DNA of 64,000 nt, from the NCBI RefSeq assembly GCF_016865425.1, contig NZ_AP023355.1:6260198-6324197 (forward strand). Direction: 5' to 3'. The position numbers were made by a program, and so were the translations under genes. Positions 26,601-33,142 of this stretch are shown one piece after another (position 1 is the first letter of the stretch; every line of letters begins with the position of its first letter). The stretch is from Actinocatenispora thailandica. Its GTDB lineage: Bacteria > Actinomycetota > Actinomycetes > Mycobacteriales > Micromonosporaceae. The notes beneath the pieces were generated by a model that had not been told where the DNA came from, made no database searches, and saw nothing but the letters and a program-made list of their open reading frames with translations.

Positions 26601-27870
26601 CCGAGCGGGGCTCCTCGGTCCGCTGCGCCCCCTCCGACCCATCGGACGGTTCCCGGGCCGGCTCCTCCGACCCGCCCGACGGCTCCCGACCCGGCCCTTC
26701 CGAGCCACCGGACGGGTCGCCGCGCGCTTCCCCGGTACCCGAACCACCCGGCTCGGCGCCGCGGTGACCGCCGGGCTCGCCCCCGCCGGAACCACTCGGC
26801 TCGCCCCCGCCCGAACCGCCCGCCTCGCCACCGCGATAGCCGCCGGACTCCGCCCCACCCGAACCGCCGGGCTCGTCGCCGCTGCCGGTACTGCCCGGCT
26901 CACCGCCGCCGGTACCGCCGGGTTCGTCGCCGAAGCCGGGTGGCGGCGGCACCTCGTCGCCGCCGCGACCGCCGCTCTCCGGCCCGCCGCGCTCACCGGG
27001 CGGGCCGCCCGGCTCGTGCTCCGACCCACCGCCCTCCTCGCCGCGGTGCCCGGCGAGGCCACCGGCCGCGCCGGAGGTACCGGCCTTGAGCAGGCTTTCC
27101 GGGTCGAGCGACTGGCCGTGCGCCGCGGCGTCGGCGATCCCGCCGGCCACACCACCGAGGGCGCCGTTGACCACCTCGCCGCCGAGGGTGTGCGCGAAGC
27201 CACCGGCGGCCTTCCCGAACCCGACGCCGGCCAGACCGCCTGCGGCGCCGGTGATCGCGCCGTCGATGACGTCGCCCTGGACCTTGCTCCAGTCGAGCGA
27301 GGTGCGGTGCCCCTCACCGATCTGCACCAGCTGGATCGCGACGTCGGTCAGGACGTTCTGGATGATGTTCATGACGATCGCCTTCAGCACCTGCTGGGCG
27401 ATCGTGCGGACGGTGATCTGGGTGGCGACCTCGGCGACCGGGATGCCGGCGGTCGAGGCGCCGAACGTCTCGATCGCGTTCGCCAGCATGATGGCGATCT
27501 GGATGGCGAGGATGATCAGTGCCGCGATGAACTGGTACTTCGCGTACTCGATCTCGGTACCGGTGCTGTCGCAGTGCTGCCCGAGGCCCTCCAGCAGCTT
27601 CGCCAGCTTCTCGATGTAGCCGTCCTCGCCGCCGGTGCCCGAGGTGTACTTCGACCAGTACTGCCCGAGGTTGTCCGCGGCCTGCCCCTGCATGCCGGCC
27701 AGCACGTGGTAGTAGGCGCTGTCGCCCTGGTCGATCAGCTCGCGGAGCTCGCCGGCGGCGGTGTTGTAGGCCTCGGCCATTCGCCACATGCCGTCTTCGT
27801 CGCCCTCGGGCCAGTCGGACCCGACCACCCACTCCAGCCACTTCAGTTCGGACGGCAGCTCCATCCCCAC
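23665..27870 (-). CDS. Toxin fragment 1: T7SS N-terminal region, membrane segments and repeat-rich linker
   Basis: GTG 27870 follows GGGAGGG by 8 nt; ATG 27864 is the alternative. Residues 1-110 are the helical N-terminus common to actinobacterial T7SS toxins (SDWPEGDEDGMWRMAEAYNT). Hydrophobic segments follow (FIAALIILAIQIAIMLANAI) and a Gly/Ala zipper (GAITGAAGGLAGVGFGK). About 650 residues of Gly/Ser/Pro/Glu repeats, including GSEDPRTRP and EPAHTEP units, form the linker. The end has a globular module (GPFMGAGYTD, YAVPEVKIG, IPEGAEIWQQNADGSERI) like the C-termini of the SseB-like proteins. After about residue 1340 the frame becomes Arg/Thr-rich nonsense, marking the first frameshift. Confidence 0.82.
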   Translation of the reverse strand: MGMELPSELKWLEWVVGSDWPEGDEDGMWRMAEAYNTAAGELRELIDQGDSAYYHVLAGMQGQAADNLGQYWSKYTSGTGGEDGYIEKLAKLLEGLGQHCDSTGTEIEYAKYQFIAALIILAIQIAIMLANAIETFGASTAGIPVAEVATQITVRTIAQQVLKAIVMNIIQNVLTDVAIQLVQIGEGHRTSLDWSKVQGDVIDGAITGAAGGLAGVGFGKAAGGFAHTLGGEVVNGALGGVAGGIADAAAHGQSLDPESLLKAGTSGAAGGLAGHRGEEGGGSEHEPGGPPGERGGPESGGRGGDEVPPPPGFGDEPGGTGGGEPGSTGSGDEPGGSGGAESGGYRGGEAGGSGGGEPSGSGGGEPGGHRGAEPGGSGTGEARGDPSGGSEGPGREPSGGSEEPAREPSDGSEGAQRTEEPRSGTSSEEAPTRNEQPVERTDTAPHDPIHSALNGSAEPARTEPTAYSEPTRAEPAHPEPAHTEPAHTEPVHAEPVHAESAQHEPAHAEAAYHESSGSGSGRESSHGDAGGSVDSGSGVGAGGGPTGLGGGHGGGSGGPSGGTARPGTGGSALADAGGAGEPTVLAPTPTPAPQQAPRAADPAASTGAGGGPVAGGLPGVGLGGVGGSGGGPGGARGGTGGSAPRSGGGGDGGHGYRGGPAEAAREPGSSGRPDGAPLPGEPGSGRPPAPRSAGSGEQSHPVERRPGVPGQRTAEPAARPGPTPTEPTSRSESGPVSGSRPEPGPASITRPESGSVAGSRPEAGPASTSRPELDAGPASTARPPAAEPTARPDGSGPAGPRPESAGRPEQGSGAPPEPGPGLGATRPGAEPRPEPVPEQRTGTTDPAGTTGPPAEDRRPARPGDEPGGDRSTREGPHHQPGSEDPQHRPGSEDPRHRPGSEDPRTRPGSEDPRTRPGSEDLRHRPGDESVRPAGRAPGEEPAGGEPDEWRPRSADHEAGPPGEDEPPGAADQPPPAEGTDEPAGPGPSDRDHRIELPDGTEYEGKYGDDSAPDVPAHHDQLDQILERHGVPGDTPQERRQRFDEDRRRHPNTYDQATKDRMAAIRNEAAIQQGDIVQKVLNPGAAESMLNNGDYHDSVRGFGARHDDVRELNTPERNYDGYALTFDGTTFGPEQHHNFALRFPADDPEHFVPAFSDDMQGTPGVDDDRTTGPDELEYGPFMGAGYTDSDGIYDPQHRNSSMDGYAVPEVKIGDPNAPGGAIPIPEGAEIWQQNADGSERIVARFDGSDWQADRRFDASRAGDYDADPWHDSGPGRGPDTPTDPTAGPGDDLRSRSDDDPPNSEEPTGADDRPGADDDPLNFEEPAGADDRPGADDEPGGGAVARVGRAARTAATTGRMPRTAVRASRATGTATSERMPGKVATRGTVPTGTTWAGGARVVA

Positions 27871-28018
27871 GACAGAGGCCCTCCCGTCCGCTCCCGACCG
27901 GCATCGGATCGCGAGCCGCGGCGGCGGGCGAAGCACGCGGCAGCCGCCACGGCACGCAGCTCGGACGATCGACGCACCGATCATGACAGAAGTGCGCAAG
28001 CGTGACGCGGCGTTCGAA

Positions 28019-28864
28019 TCAGTCGATCGCGATGCGCTCGATCCGTTGCGGGGACGGTCGATCACGCCATCCCGGACCGACCGGGTAGTGCCGGTGCTCG
28101 GCGATCACCTCGGTCACCGCGGACTCCGGCACCTCGCCGGTCCAGTCGCCCCGGTCGACCATGCGCATCGCCACCACACCCGGGTACGCGTCGTTCCCGG
28201 CCCGGACGAGGTAGCGCCCGTCCCGCTGGCCGACCACCGCGATCCGGTGCCCGCGCACCAGCACGTACGTCACCCGGCCGTACAGGTCGTCCAGCTCGGC
28301 GCGCGGGATCAGCCGGGCGTACTCGCCGCCGGGCAGGCCGGTCGGGTCGAAGCCGTCCGCGAGCGCGGTGGCATTCCTGGTGTACGCGGTCGTCGGTTCG
28401 GCCGCCCAGCTCGCCGACCGGCACACCCGGCCACGGAACACCGCCCGCGAGTACGTCAGGCCGGCCCCGACCGGCGCCGGATCGGGCGGCGTCGCGGCCA
28501 GCGCCGCGCGGACCCGCGCCACCGTCCCGGAATCTGCCGTCGGATCGCCGTGCGGGCGCGCGATCCACCGCAGGAAAGCCGGCTCCGGCGCCACCGCGTG
28601 CTCGGTCGCGTAGTACGTCAGCCGGTCCGACCAGACCCAGGTACCGTCGGTGCGCACCACCGGCCGCAGCACCGCGCCGCGGGCGGCGTCCAGCTGGTCG
28701 ACATCGCGTACCGACGAGTCGAGCACCACGGCACCCGCCGCCAGGTAGTCCGACACCCGGCGCCGATCGGCCGGGGCGAGGCGGCGGAGCCGATCCGCCC
28801 GCGGCACCCAGAACCGCGGGCCGAACACCATCGCCACCCGCGGCCACACCTCGGTCACCAGCAC
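28019..28864 (-). CDS. Two-module T7SS-island protein, 281 aa
   Basis: Residues about 30-130 match the C-terminal half of the 219-aa protein at 19223 (VVRTDGTWVWSDRLTYYATEH; VAPEPAFLRWI). Residues about 150-265 match the free-standing 119/120-aa proteins at 14721 and 17854 (the strand series leading to VTYVLVRGHRIAVVGQRDG and MVDRGDW). It is thus a natural fusion of two modules encoded separately elsewhere in the island, implying they work together. It lies 148 bp upstream of the giant toxin on the same strand. GTG 28864 is used; in-frame GTG 28858 fits the GGGGGTG stretch equally well. Function unknown. Confidence 0.72.
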   Translation of the reverse strand: MLVTEVWPRVAMVFGPRFWVPRADRLRRLAPADRRRVSDYLAAGAVVLDSSVRDVDQLDAARGAVLRPVVRTDGTWVWSDRLTYYATEHAVAPEPAFLRWIARPHGDPTADSGTVARVRAALAATPPDPAPVGAGLTYSRAVFRGRVCRSASWAAEPTTAYTRNATALADGFDPTGLPGGEYARLIPRAELDDLYGRVTYVLVRGHRIAVVGQRDGRYLVRAGNDAYPGVVAMRMVDRGDWTGEVPESAVTEVIAEHRHYPVGPGWRDRPSPQRIERIAID

Positions 28865-28972
28865 CCCCGGATCGCCCGACCTGGCGTCTCAGCTTCGCAC
28901 GGCTGGCGGCGGCCGGGCGCTGGCGCGCCCGAGCCCCACCGCGCCGGTAACGGCAGGCGGGGCCCGGGACGG

Positions 28973-30484
28973 TCAGCGACCCGGCGGGCGCGGCGGCGGG
29001 CCGCCGGCCTGCGCTCCGGGCGGCTGCGGCCACAACGGCTGCGCCGGTGTGGGACCACCGGGCCCCGGTGGTCCCGGAACCGAACCACCGACCGGCGGCG
29101 CCCCGGGCGGCGACCCCGATGGAGGCCCCGGCGCCCCGGGCGGCGGCGCCGGAGATCCGGCGATGCCGGTCGGCGTCGGGCTGGACCCGGCTGGCGGCAT
29201 CCCGCCCGGCACGGTCGGCTGCTGGTATCCGCCCGGCTGCGCCGCCCCGTACGCCCCGGGCAGGCCCGGATATCCGCCGGGCCCCGCCGCGCCCACGGGC
29301 GGACCGCCGCCGCGCCCCGATCCGTTGCCGCGACGGCGCCGACGGCCGGCGAGCACCACGATCAGCACGATGATGCCAACGACCACCAACAACCCGACGA
29401 CCGCGAACGTGATCCAACCCCGGGTACTGATGTGCGCGTGGAACGCGCCCGCGGTGCGCACCGGATGGGTCGCGGTCGAACCCGCGCTGGCGCCGCCGCC
29501 GGTACCGCCGCCGAGCGGGTTCTTCGTCACCGTGGGCACGTCCTTGGTCAGCGCGTCCACCGGCCGCACCGTGCCGTAGCCGAAGTAGTTGTCCCGGCCC
29601 GGATCACCCTGGTCCTTCGCCGTCTCGACCAGCCGGTTGATCACGTTGGCCGCGTCGAGCTTCGGGTACTTGGCCCGGATCAGCGCCACCGTGCCGGCCA
29701 CGATCGGCGCCGCCATGCTCGTCCCGTCGGCGGACTGGTACTCGGAGTTCCCGTCCGTCGACCCGGTGGACACGATGTCCACGGCCGGTGCGGCGATCAC
29801 GACCTGCTTGCCGGACACCGATCCGGACCAGAAGTTCGATGCCTTGTCGGCGCCCGAGACCGCGACGACGCCCGGGATCGCGGCCGGTGACGCGACGGCG
29901 GACATGCCCTCGCCGGTGTTCCCGGCGGCCGCCACCACGACCACGTTCTTGGACAGCGCGTAGTCGACGGCCGAGACCTCGTCGGACGGCGGCGTGTCGT
30001 ACACGCCGCCGGAGGAAATGTTGATCACCTGAGCGCCATGGTCGACGGCGTAACGGATGCCCGTCGCGATCTCCTTGTCGGAGAACTTGTCCGGCAACTC
30101 GACCGGCATGATCTTCGCGCCCGGAGCCACCCCCACCACGTGGTGCAGCCCGCCGCCGCGGGCGGCGATGACACCCGCGACACCGGTGCCGTGCGTGCTG
30201 GAGGTCGATCCCCCGCCGATGGCCGTACCCGAGACGAGCTGGCCGGACAGATCCGGGTTGCTGCCGTCGATCTTGCCGTCGATGACAGCCACCACCACAC
30301 CGCCACCCCGGGTGATGTTCTGCGCCTTGGGGATCTGCAGCGCATCCACGTACCACTGCTGCTGGCGGATCGGCGTCGCGCTCGCCGTGGCCGGCATGAG
30401 CAGGGCCAGCCCGGCGGCCGTCGCGCCGGTCAGCGCCCACCGGGCCCGGCGAGCCCAGCCACCCGTCCTCCGATCGACTCGCAT
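28973..30484 (-). CDS. mycP: Mycosin-like subtilisin protease (type VII secretion), copy 2
   Basis: A 503-aa S8 protease with N-terminal signal (WALTGATAAGLALLMPATAS), Asp in VVVAVIDGKIDGSN, His in STHGTGVAGVIAA, VVVVAAAGNTGEG, and Ser in DGTSMAAPIVAG. A transmembrane helix (WITFAVVGLLVVVGIIVLIVV) anchors it, followed by a Gly/Pro-rich cytosolic tail of about 110 residues. The catalytic Asp is followed by GKID rather than the usual SGV, a small variation. It starts 4 bp after the effector gene and ends the esx/effector operon, the classical position for an ESX mycosin, so this copy is the best candidate to serve the adjacent EccC system. Confidence 0.92.
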   Translation of the reverse strand: MRVDRRTGGWARRARWALTGATAAGLALLMPATASATPIRQQQWYVDALQIPKAQNITRGGGVVVAVIDGKIDGSNPDLSGQLVSGTAIGGGSTSSTHGTGVAGVIAARGGGLHHVVGVAPGAKIMPVELPDKFSDKEIATGIRYAVDHGAQVINISSGGVYDTPPSDEVSAVDYALSKNVVVVAAAGNTGEGMSAVASPAAIPGVVAVSGADKASNFWSGSVSGKQVVIAAPAVDIVSTGSTDGNSEYQSADGTSMAAPIVAGTVALIRAKYPKLDAANVINRLVETAKDQGDPGRDNYFGYGTVRPVDALTKDVPTVTKNPLGGGTGGGASAGSTATHPVRTAGAFHAHISTRGWITFAVVGLLVVVGIIVLIVVLAGRRRRRGNGSGRGGGPPVGAAGPGGYPGLPGAYGAAQPGGYQQPTVPGGMPPAGSSPTPTGIAGSPAPPPGAPGPPSGSPPGAPPVGGSVPGPPGPGGPTPAQPLWPQPPGAQAGGPPPRPPGR

Positions 30485-30488
30485 CGCG

Positions 30489-31652
30489 TCAACCGCCCAG
30501 CACCGACGGCGCGCTGTCGTCGTTGCCGCCCCACGGGTCCTCGTCCTCGGTCAGCCAGGTGTCCCGGCCGTCGCCGGCACCGCCGCCGTGTCCACCGTGG
30601 CCGCCGCCCAGCACGCCGCGGCCGAGTGCGCCCCGGCCCGCGCCGGCACCGCCGGCGCCGACGAAGCCGTCCGGGGACACCGGCTTGCCCACCGGGCTGC
30701 CACCGGCGCCGGTCCCGGCACCGAGCCCGCCGCCACCCACGCCGGCGCCGGTCGGGGCGCCGCCGCCGGCACCGGCGAGCCCGGAACCGGCGCCTCCGCC
30801 GCCGCCACCGTGCGAGCCGAGCCCGCCGTGGTCGGTGTTCGGGTAGGGATGGTCGTCGAGCGAGTCGTGGCTGGGCACCTTGTGTTCGGTGTTCGGCAGG
30901 TCGGGCTTCGGATGCCGGGTGTCGGGCGTCTTCGTGTCCGGCATCGTGCCCGAGCCGGTGTCCGGCATGCTGCCGGCACCCGGGCCGGTGCCGGTGCCGG
31001 TGTCGGTCCGGTCGTCGTTGTTCAGGCTCAGCTGGGTGTTGTTCGGCGACGGGCTGCCCGCCTTGATGTTCGCGTTGTCGTACTCGTTGTTCGTACCGGC
31101 GAGGATGTCCCGGGCCTGGTCCTCGGTGTCGGTGAACCACTTGGTGAACTGGTCGCTCACCCACCCGAGGACGTCGCCGGCGACGCCGCTCACCCAGTTG
31201 TCGTAGAGCTTGTCCTTCCAGTCGCCGGGAAGGGCCAGCGTGATGAGTCCGTTGGTGGCGATGGCGTTGCGGTCGATCGCCTGCTGGTGCATCCAGCTGA
31301 CGTCGTCGTACATCTCCGCCGGGATCGGCATCTGGTCCTGCAGGCTCTGCAACTGGCTGGAGCAGCTGTCGAGCAGGTTGACGACCTTGGACTTGTTGTC
31401 GGTCTCGATCTGGTGGATCTGGTCCGAGATCTTCTTGATGTTGTCCCGGTAGGCGTCGCCGGCGCTGCCCTTCCAGTCCTTCAGATCCTTGATCAGGGTG
31501 TCCAGCTCCTCCTTGACCGAGTCGGCGTTGCGGAACACGCCCTTCCACCGGTCGGAGGCCGCGGACAAGGTAGCCGGGCTGCCGTTCACGCAGGACGCCG
31601 TGACGATGTCGTCCCAGCTCATGTCGCCCGGATCGGCGGCGAGATTGCCCAT
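30489..31652 (-). CDS. ESX-secreted effector with WXG fold and C-terminal WLTEDE motif, 387 aa
   Basis: The N-terminal about 210 residues are helical with a WXG turn (KDWKGSAGDAYRDN) and further helices (WMHQQAIDRNAIATNGL). A Thr/Asp/Pro linker and a Gly-rich region follow. The C-terminus carries DTWLTEDEDPWGGNDD. Nearly the same motif ends the effector at 44282-45442, so it may be a sorting or maturation signal. ATG 31652 overlaps the previous operon gene by a stop-G-ATG junction. It lies between a small helical partner and a mycosin, as expected for an ESX substrate. No enzymatic domain is visible. Confidence 0.82.
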   Translation of the reverse strand: MGNLAADPGDMSWDDIVTASCVNGSPATLSAASDRWKGVFRNADSVKEELDTLIKDLKDWKGSAGDAYRDNIKKISDQIHQIETDNKSKVVNLLDSCSSQLQSLQDQMPIPAEMYDDVSWMHQQAIDRNAIATNGLITLALPGDWKDKLYDNWVSGVAGDVLGWVSDQFTKWFTDTEDQARDILAGTNNEYDNANIKAGSPSPNNTQLSLNNDDRTDTGTGTGPGAGSMPDTGSGTMPDTKTPDTRHPKPDLPNTEHKVPSHDSLDDHPYPNTDHGGLGSHGGGGGGAGSGLAGAGGGAPTGAGVGGGGLGAGTGAGGSPVGKPVSPDGFVGAGGAGAGRGALGRGVLGGGHGGHGGGAGDGRDTWLTEDEDPWGGNDDSAPSVLGG

Positions 31653-31653
31653 C

Positions 31654-32097
31654 TCAGTACCCCGATCCGGTCGCCGTGGACGTCGTCGTGCTCGGCGAAC
31701 CGTTCGAGCCGCCGGCATCGGCGAACGCCTTCATGATGTTCTTCGAGTTGGCGTCGTTGAGCTCTTCGGCGTCGTCGTACTTCTTGATGATCTCCTTCGT
31801 CGCCTTGATCGCGACATCGAGATTCTTCGCGACGTTGCCGTAGTCGTTGTAGATCGTCTTCAGGTACTGCTGGTGCGTCCCTGCGGACTTCACCGCGTTC
31901 TGGAACTTGCCGAACGGGACGGTGTGGTCCGCGCCCAGGCAGTCCTTGCCCTTGATGTCGAGGATTTCCTGGGTCAGCCGGTCCTGCACGTACTTCTTGA
32001 GGTCCTCCAGGATCGGCACCACGTTCTTCAGGTGGTCGGTGTCGACCTCTGCCTTCTCGGCTGCACCCGGGTGGAAGCTGTAGTCCGTGCCCATCAT
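31654..32097 (-). CDS. ESX-associated helical protein, 147 aa
   Basis: A mainly helical protein beginning TDYSFHPGAAEKAEVDTDHL and containing KYDDAEELNDANSKNIM, then a short Ser/Thr/Gly tail. The NDANSK phrase is shared with the 121-aa protein at 43917, which likewise precedes an effector gene, so the two are paired partners of their effectors. There is no signal peptide. Two tandem ATGs (32097, 32094) follow GGAAAGG; 32097 is used. It is separated from the esx pair by a terminator-like hairpin, so it is probably made at lower levels than the Esx proteins. Confidence 0.78.
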   Translation of the reverse strand: MMGTDYSFHPGAAEKAEVDTDHLKNVVPILEDLKKYVQDRLTQEILDIKGKDCLGADHTVPFGKFQNAVKSAGTHQQYLKTIYNDYGNVAKNLDVAIKATKEIIKKYDDAEELNDANSKNIMKAFADAGGSNGSPSTTTSTATGSGY

Positions 32098-32145
32098 CAA
32101 ACCTTTCCGCGGACCGGCAGGTCACGCGCCGACCTCCCGAAGAAA

Positions 32146-32178
32146 GGCGGGCCTTCGCCGCAAAGCTGAAGGCCCGCC
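32146..32178 (-). terminator. Intercistronic hairpin (partial terminator/attenuator) after the esx pair
   Basis: GGCGGGCCTTC (32146-32156) and GAAGGCCCGCC (32168-32178) form a perfect 11-bp stem with an 11-nt loop. On the minus strand it is followed by TTTCTT. It sits between the WXG100 gene and the downstream helical-protein/effector/mycosin genes, so it would let the esx pair be transcribed in excess or stabilise their mRNA 3' end. Confidence 0.75.
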
Positions 32179-32207
32179 CACATCGTCACCGCATCACCGA
32201 ACGAGCG

Positions 32208-32489
32208 TCAGCCCCACAGCTTGGAGTTGCTCATCTCGGTGTTGACGTAGTTCTCGCTGGCGATGCCGACCGCACCGCCGATCTGGTTGAGCACCTGGTT
32301 CAGGTCGGTGACGGCCTTGTCCCACTTCTGCTGGTGCTCCTGGTAGGCCTGCCGGTCGCTACCTTCCCACTCCATCCGCTGCAGACCCGAGCGGAGCGTG
32401 TCCAGCTTCTGGTCCATGCCCTGCGCGATGGACTTCATCTGCGAGTGCGCTTCCTGCAGGACGTGCGGATCGACCTTGATCATCGACAT
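32208..32489 (-). CDS. WXG100 protein (EsxB/CFP-10-like), 93 aa
   Basis: A helical hairpin of canonical length with the WXG motif as MEWEGSDRQAYQEH near residue 40. The C-terminus has NYVNTEMS, a clear YxxxE export signal recognised by EccC. It follows another WXG100 gene by 20 bp; the two should form a heterodimer and be exported together. ATG 32489 has GGAAGGG about 10 nt upstream. It lies immediately before the hairpin at 32146-32178. Confidence 0.93.
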   Translation of the reverse strand: MSMIKVDPHVLQEAHSQMKSIAQGMDQKLDTLRSGLQRMEWEGSDRQAYQEHQQKWDKAVTDLNQVLNQIGGAVGIASENYVNTEMSNSKLWG

Positions 32490-32509
32490 TGTTCGTCAGC
32501 CCTTCCCCG

Positions 32510-32830
32510 TCAGCCGTTCAGCGCCGAGTGGATCTTGTCCAGCATCTGCTGCTGTTCCTCGTCGTTGTGCTGGTGCTGCCGGCCAGACTTGTCGAGCAGG
32601 TCTGCGATGTCGTCCATCGCCTTGAGCAGCGTCTTGCTGTCCTCGCTCCACCGCTGCATCAGCTGCTGGAACGAGCCCGCCGCGGAACCCTGCCAGGCGC
32701 TGGCCAGATCCTGCTGGACGAGCGTTTCGAGCTTGGTCAGATCGCCCTGGATGTCGTCCCGGGTCGACCGGACGTCGTTGGCTGCGGTGTGCAGCGTCGC
32801 GTGGTCAACCTGCATGGGCCCGTTGCCCAT
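32510..32830 (-). CDS. WXG100 protein (EsxA/ESAT-6-like), 106 aa
   Basis: A 106-aa helical hairpin with WXG as SAWQGSAAGSFQQLM near residue 45. It has no YxxxD/E signal at the C-terminus (which is Gln/Asp-rich), so it probably relies on its partner downstream for export. ATG 32830 is preceded by GGGAGGTGG. It is the first gene after a 312-bp gap downstream of eccC and likely has its own promoter there. Confidence 0.92.
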   Translation of the reverse strand: MGNGPMQVDHATLHTAANDVRSTRDDIQGDLTKLETLVQQDLASAWQGSAAGSFQQLMQRWSEDSKTLLKAMDDIADLLDKSGRQHQHNDEEQQQMLDKIHSALNG

Positions 32831-33142
32831 GATCCACCTCCCGAACTATTGGAGGACCCCGTGTCCCGACCGACACCGCCGACCACAAAACCGGCGTAGG
32901 CGGCCTACCCAACGTAGGTAGTACGGTATCGGACGTGCGCAATGCTCCGGGAGGGGCGAGTGGTGGGCAGCCCCACCCAGATCATGCGCAGCCCGCACAG
33001 AACACCGCGGGTCTCGTCTTCCGTGACAGTTCTATCGGATTCCCGCAACTGGCCTGAATCACTGGATCAGCCCCGGCTCGGCCGCCCCGCGCCGCGCTCG
33101 CGACCCACCGGCACCGCCGGGTCGGCGCCGGTGGGCGCCCGG
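32831..33142. other. Non-coding region between eccC and the esx operon
   Basis: This 312-bp stretch probably holds the leftward esx promoter. The AT-richer part near 32885-32945 includes a small inverted repeat CCTAC/GTAGG (32904-32918) and minus-strand words such as TTGCGC and TACTAC, but their spacing is poor, so I do not assign a promoter. The part near 33000-33140 looks like the tail end of eccC's terminator region with no strong hairpin. Confidence 0.5.

Larger units (their letters stand above)
20985..27870 (-). pseudogene. Whole locus of a giant T7SS polymorphic toxin interrupted by two apparent 1-bp deletions
   Basis: Three consecutive leftward frames (27870-23665, 23695-22082 and 22208-20985) join into one protein if a base is restored at the C4 run 23850-23853 and the G4 run 22560-22563. 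The span plus two bases is exactly 2296 codons. Sequence before each point continues naturally in the next frame, and the out-of-frame tails are Arg/Thr-rich nonsense. Domain order: T7SS N-terminus with membrane segments, a long linker, a module shared with the SseB-like proteins, RelA/SpoT-like synthetase, C80/CPD-like protease, WHH nuclease. It may be a true pseudogene or an assembly error; the intact immunity gene favours recent damage or error. Confidence 0.75.

Noticed and set aside
24064-28005. Rightward open frame of over 1300 codons opposite the toxin
   Set aside because: Composition is Arg/Gly/Leu repeats mirroring the toxin linker repeats; no ribosome site and no domain. The opposite strand carries clear domains.
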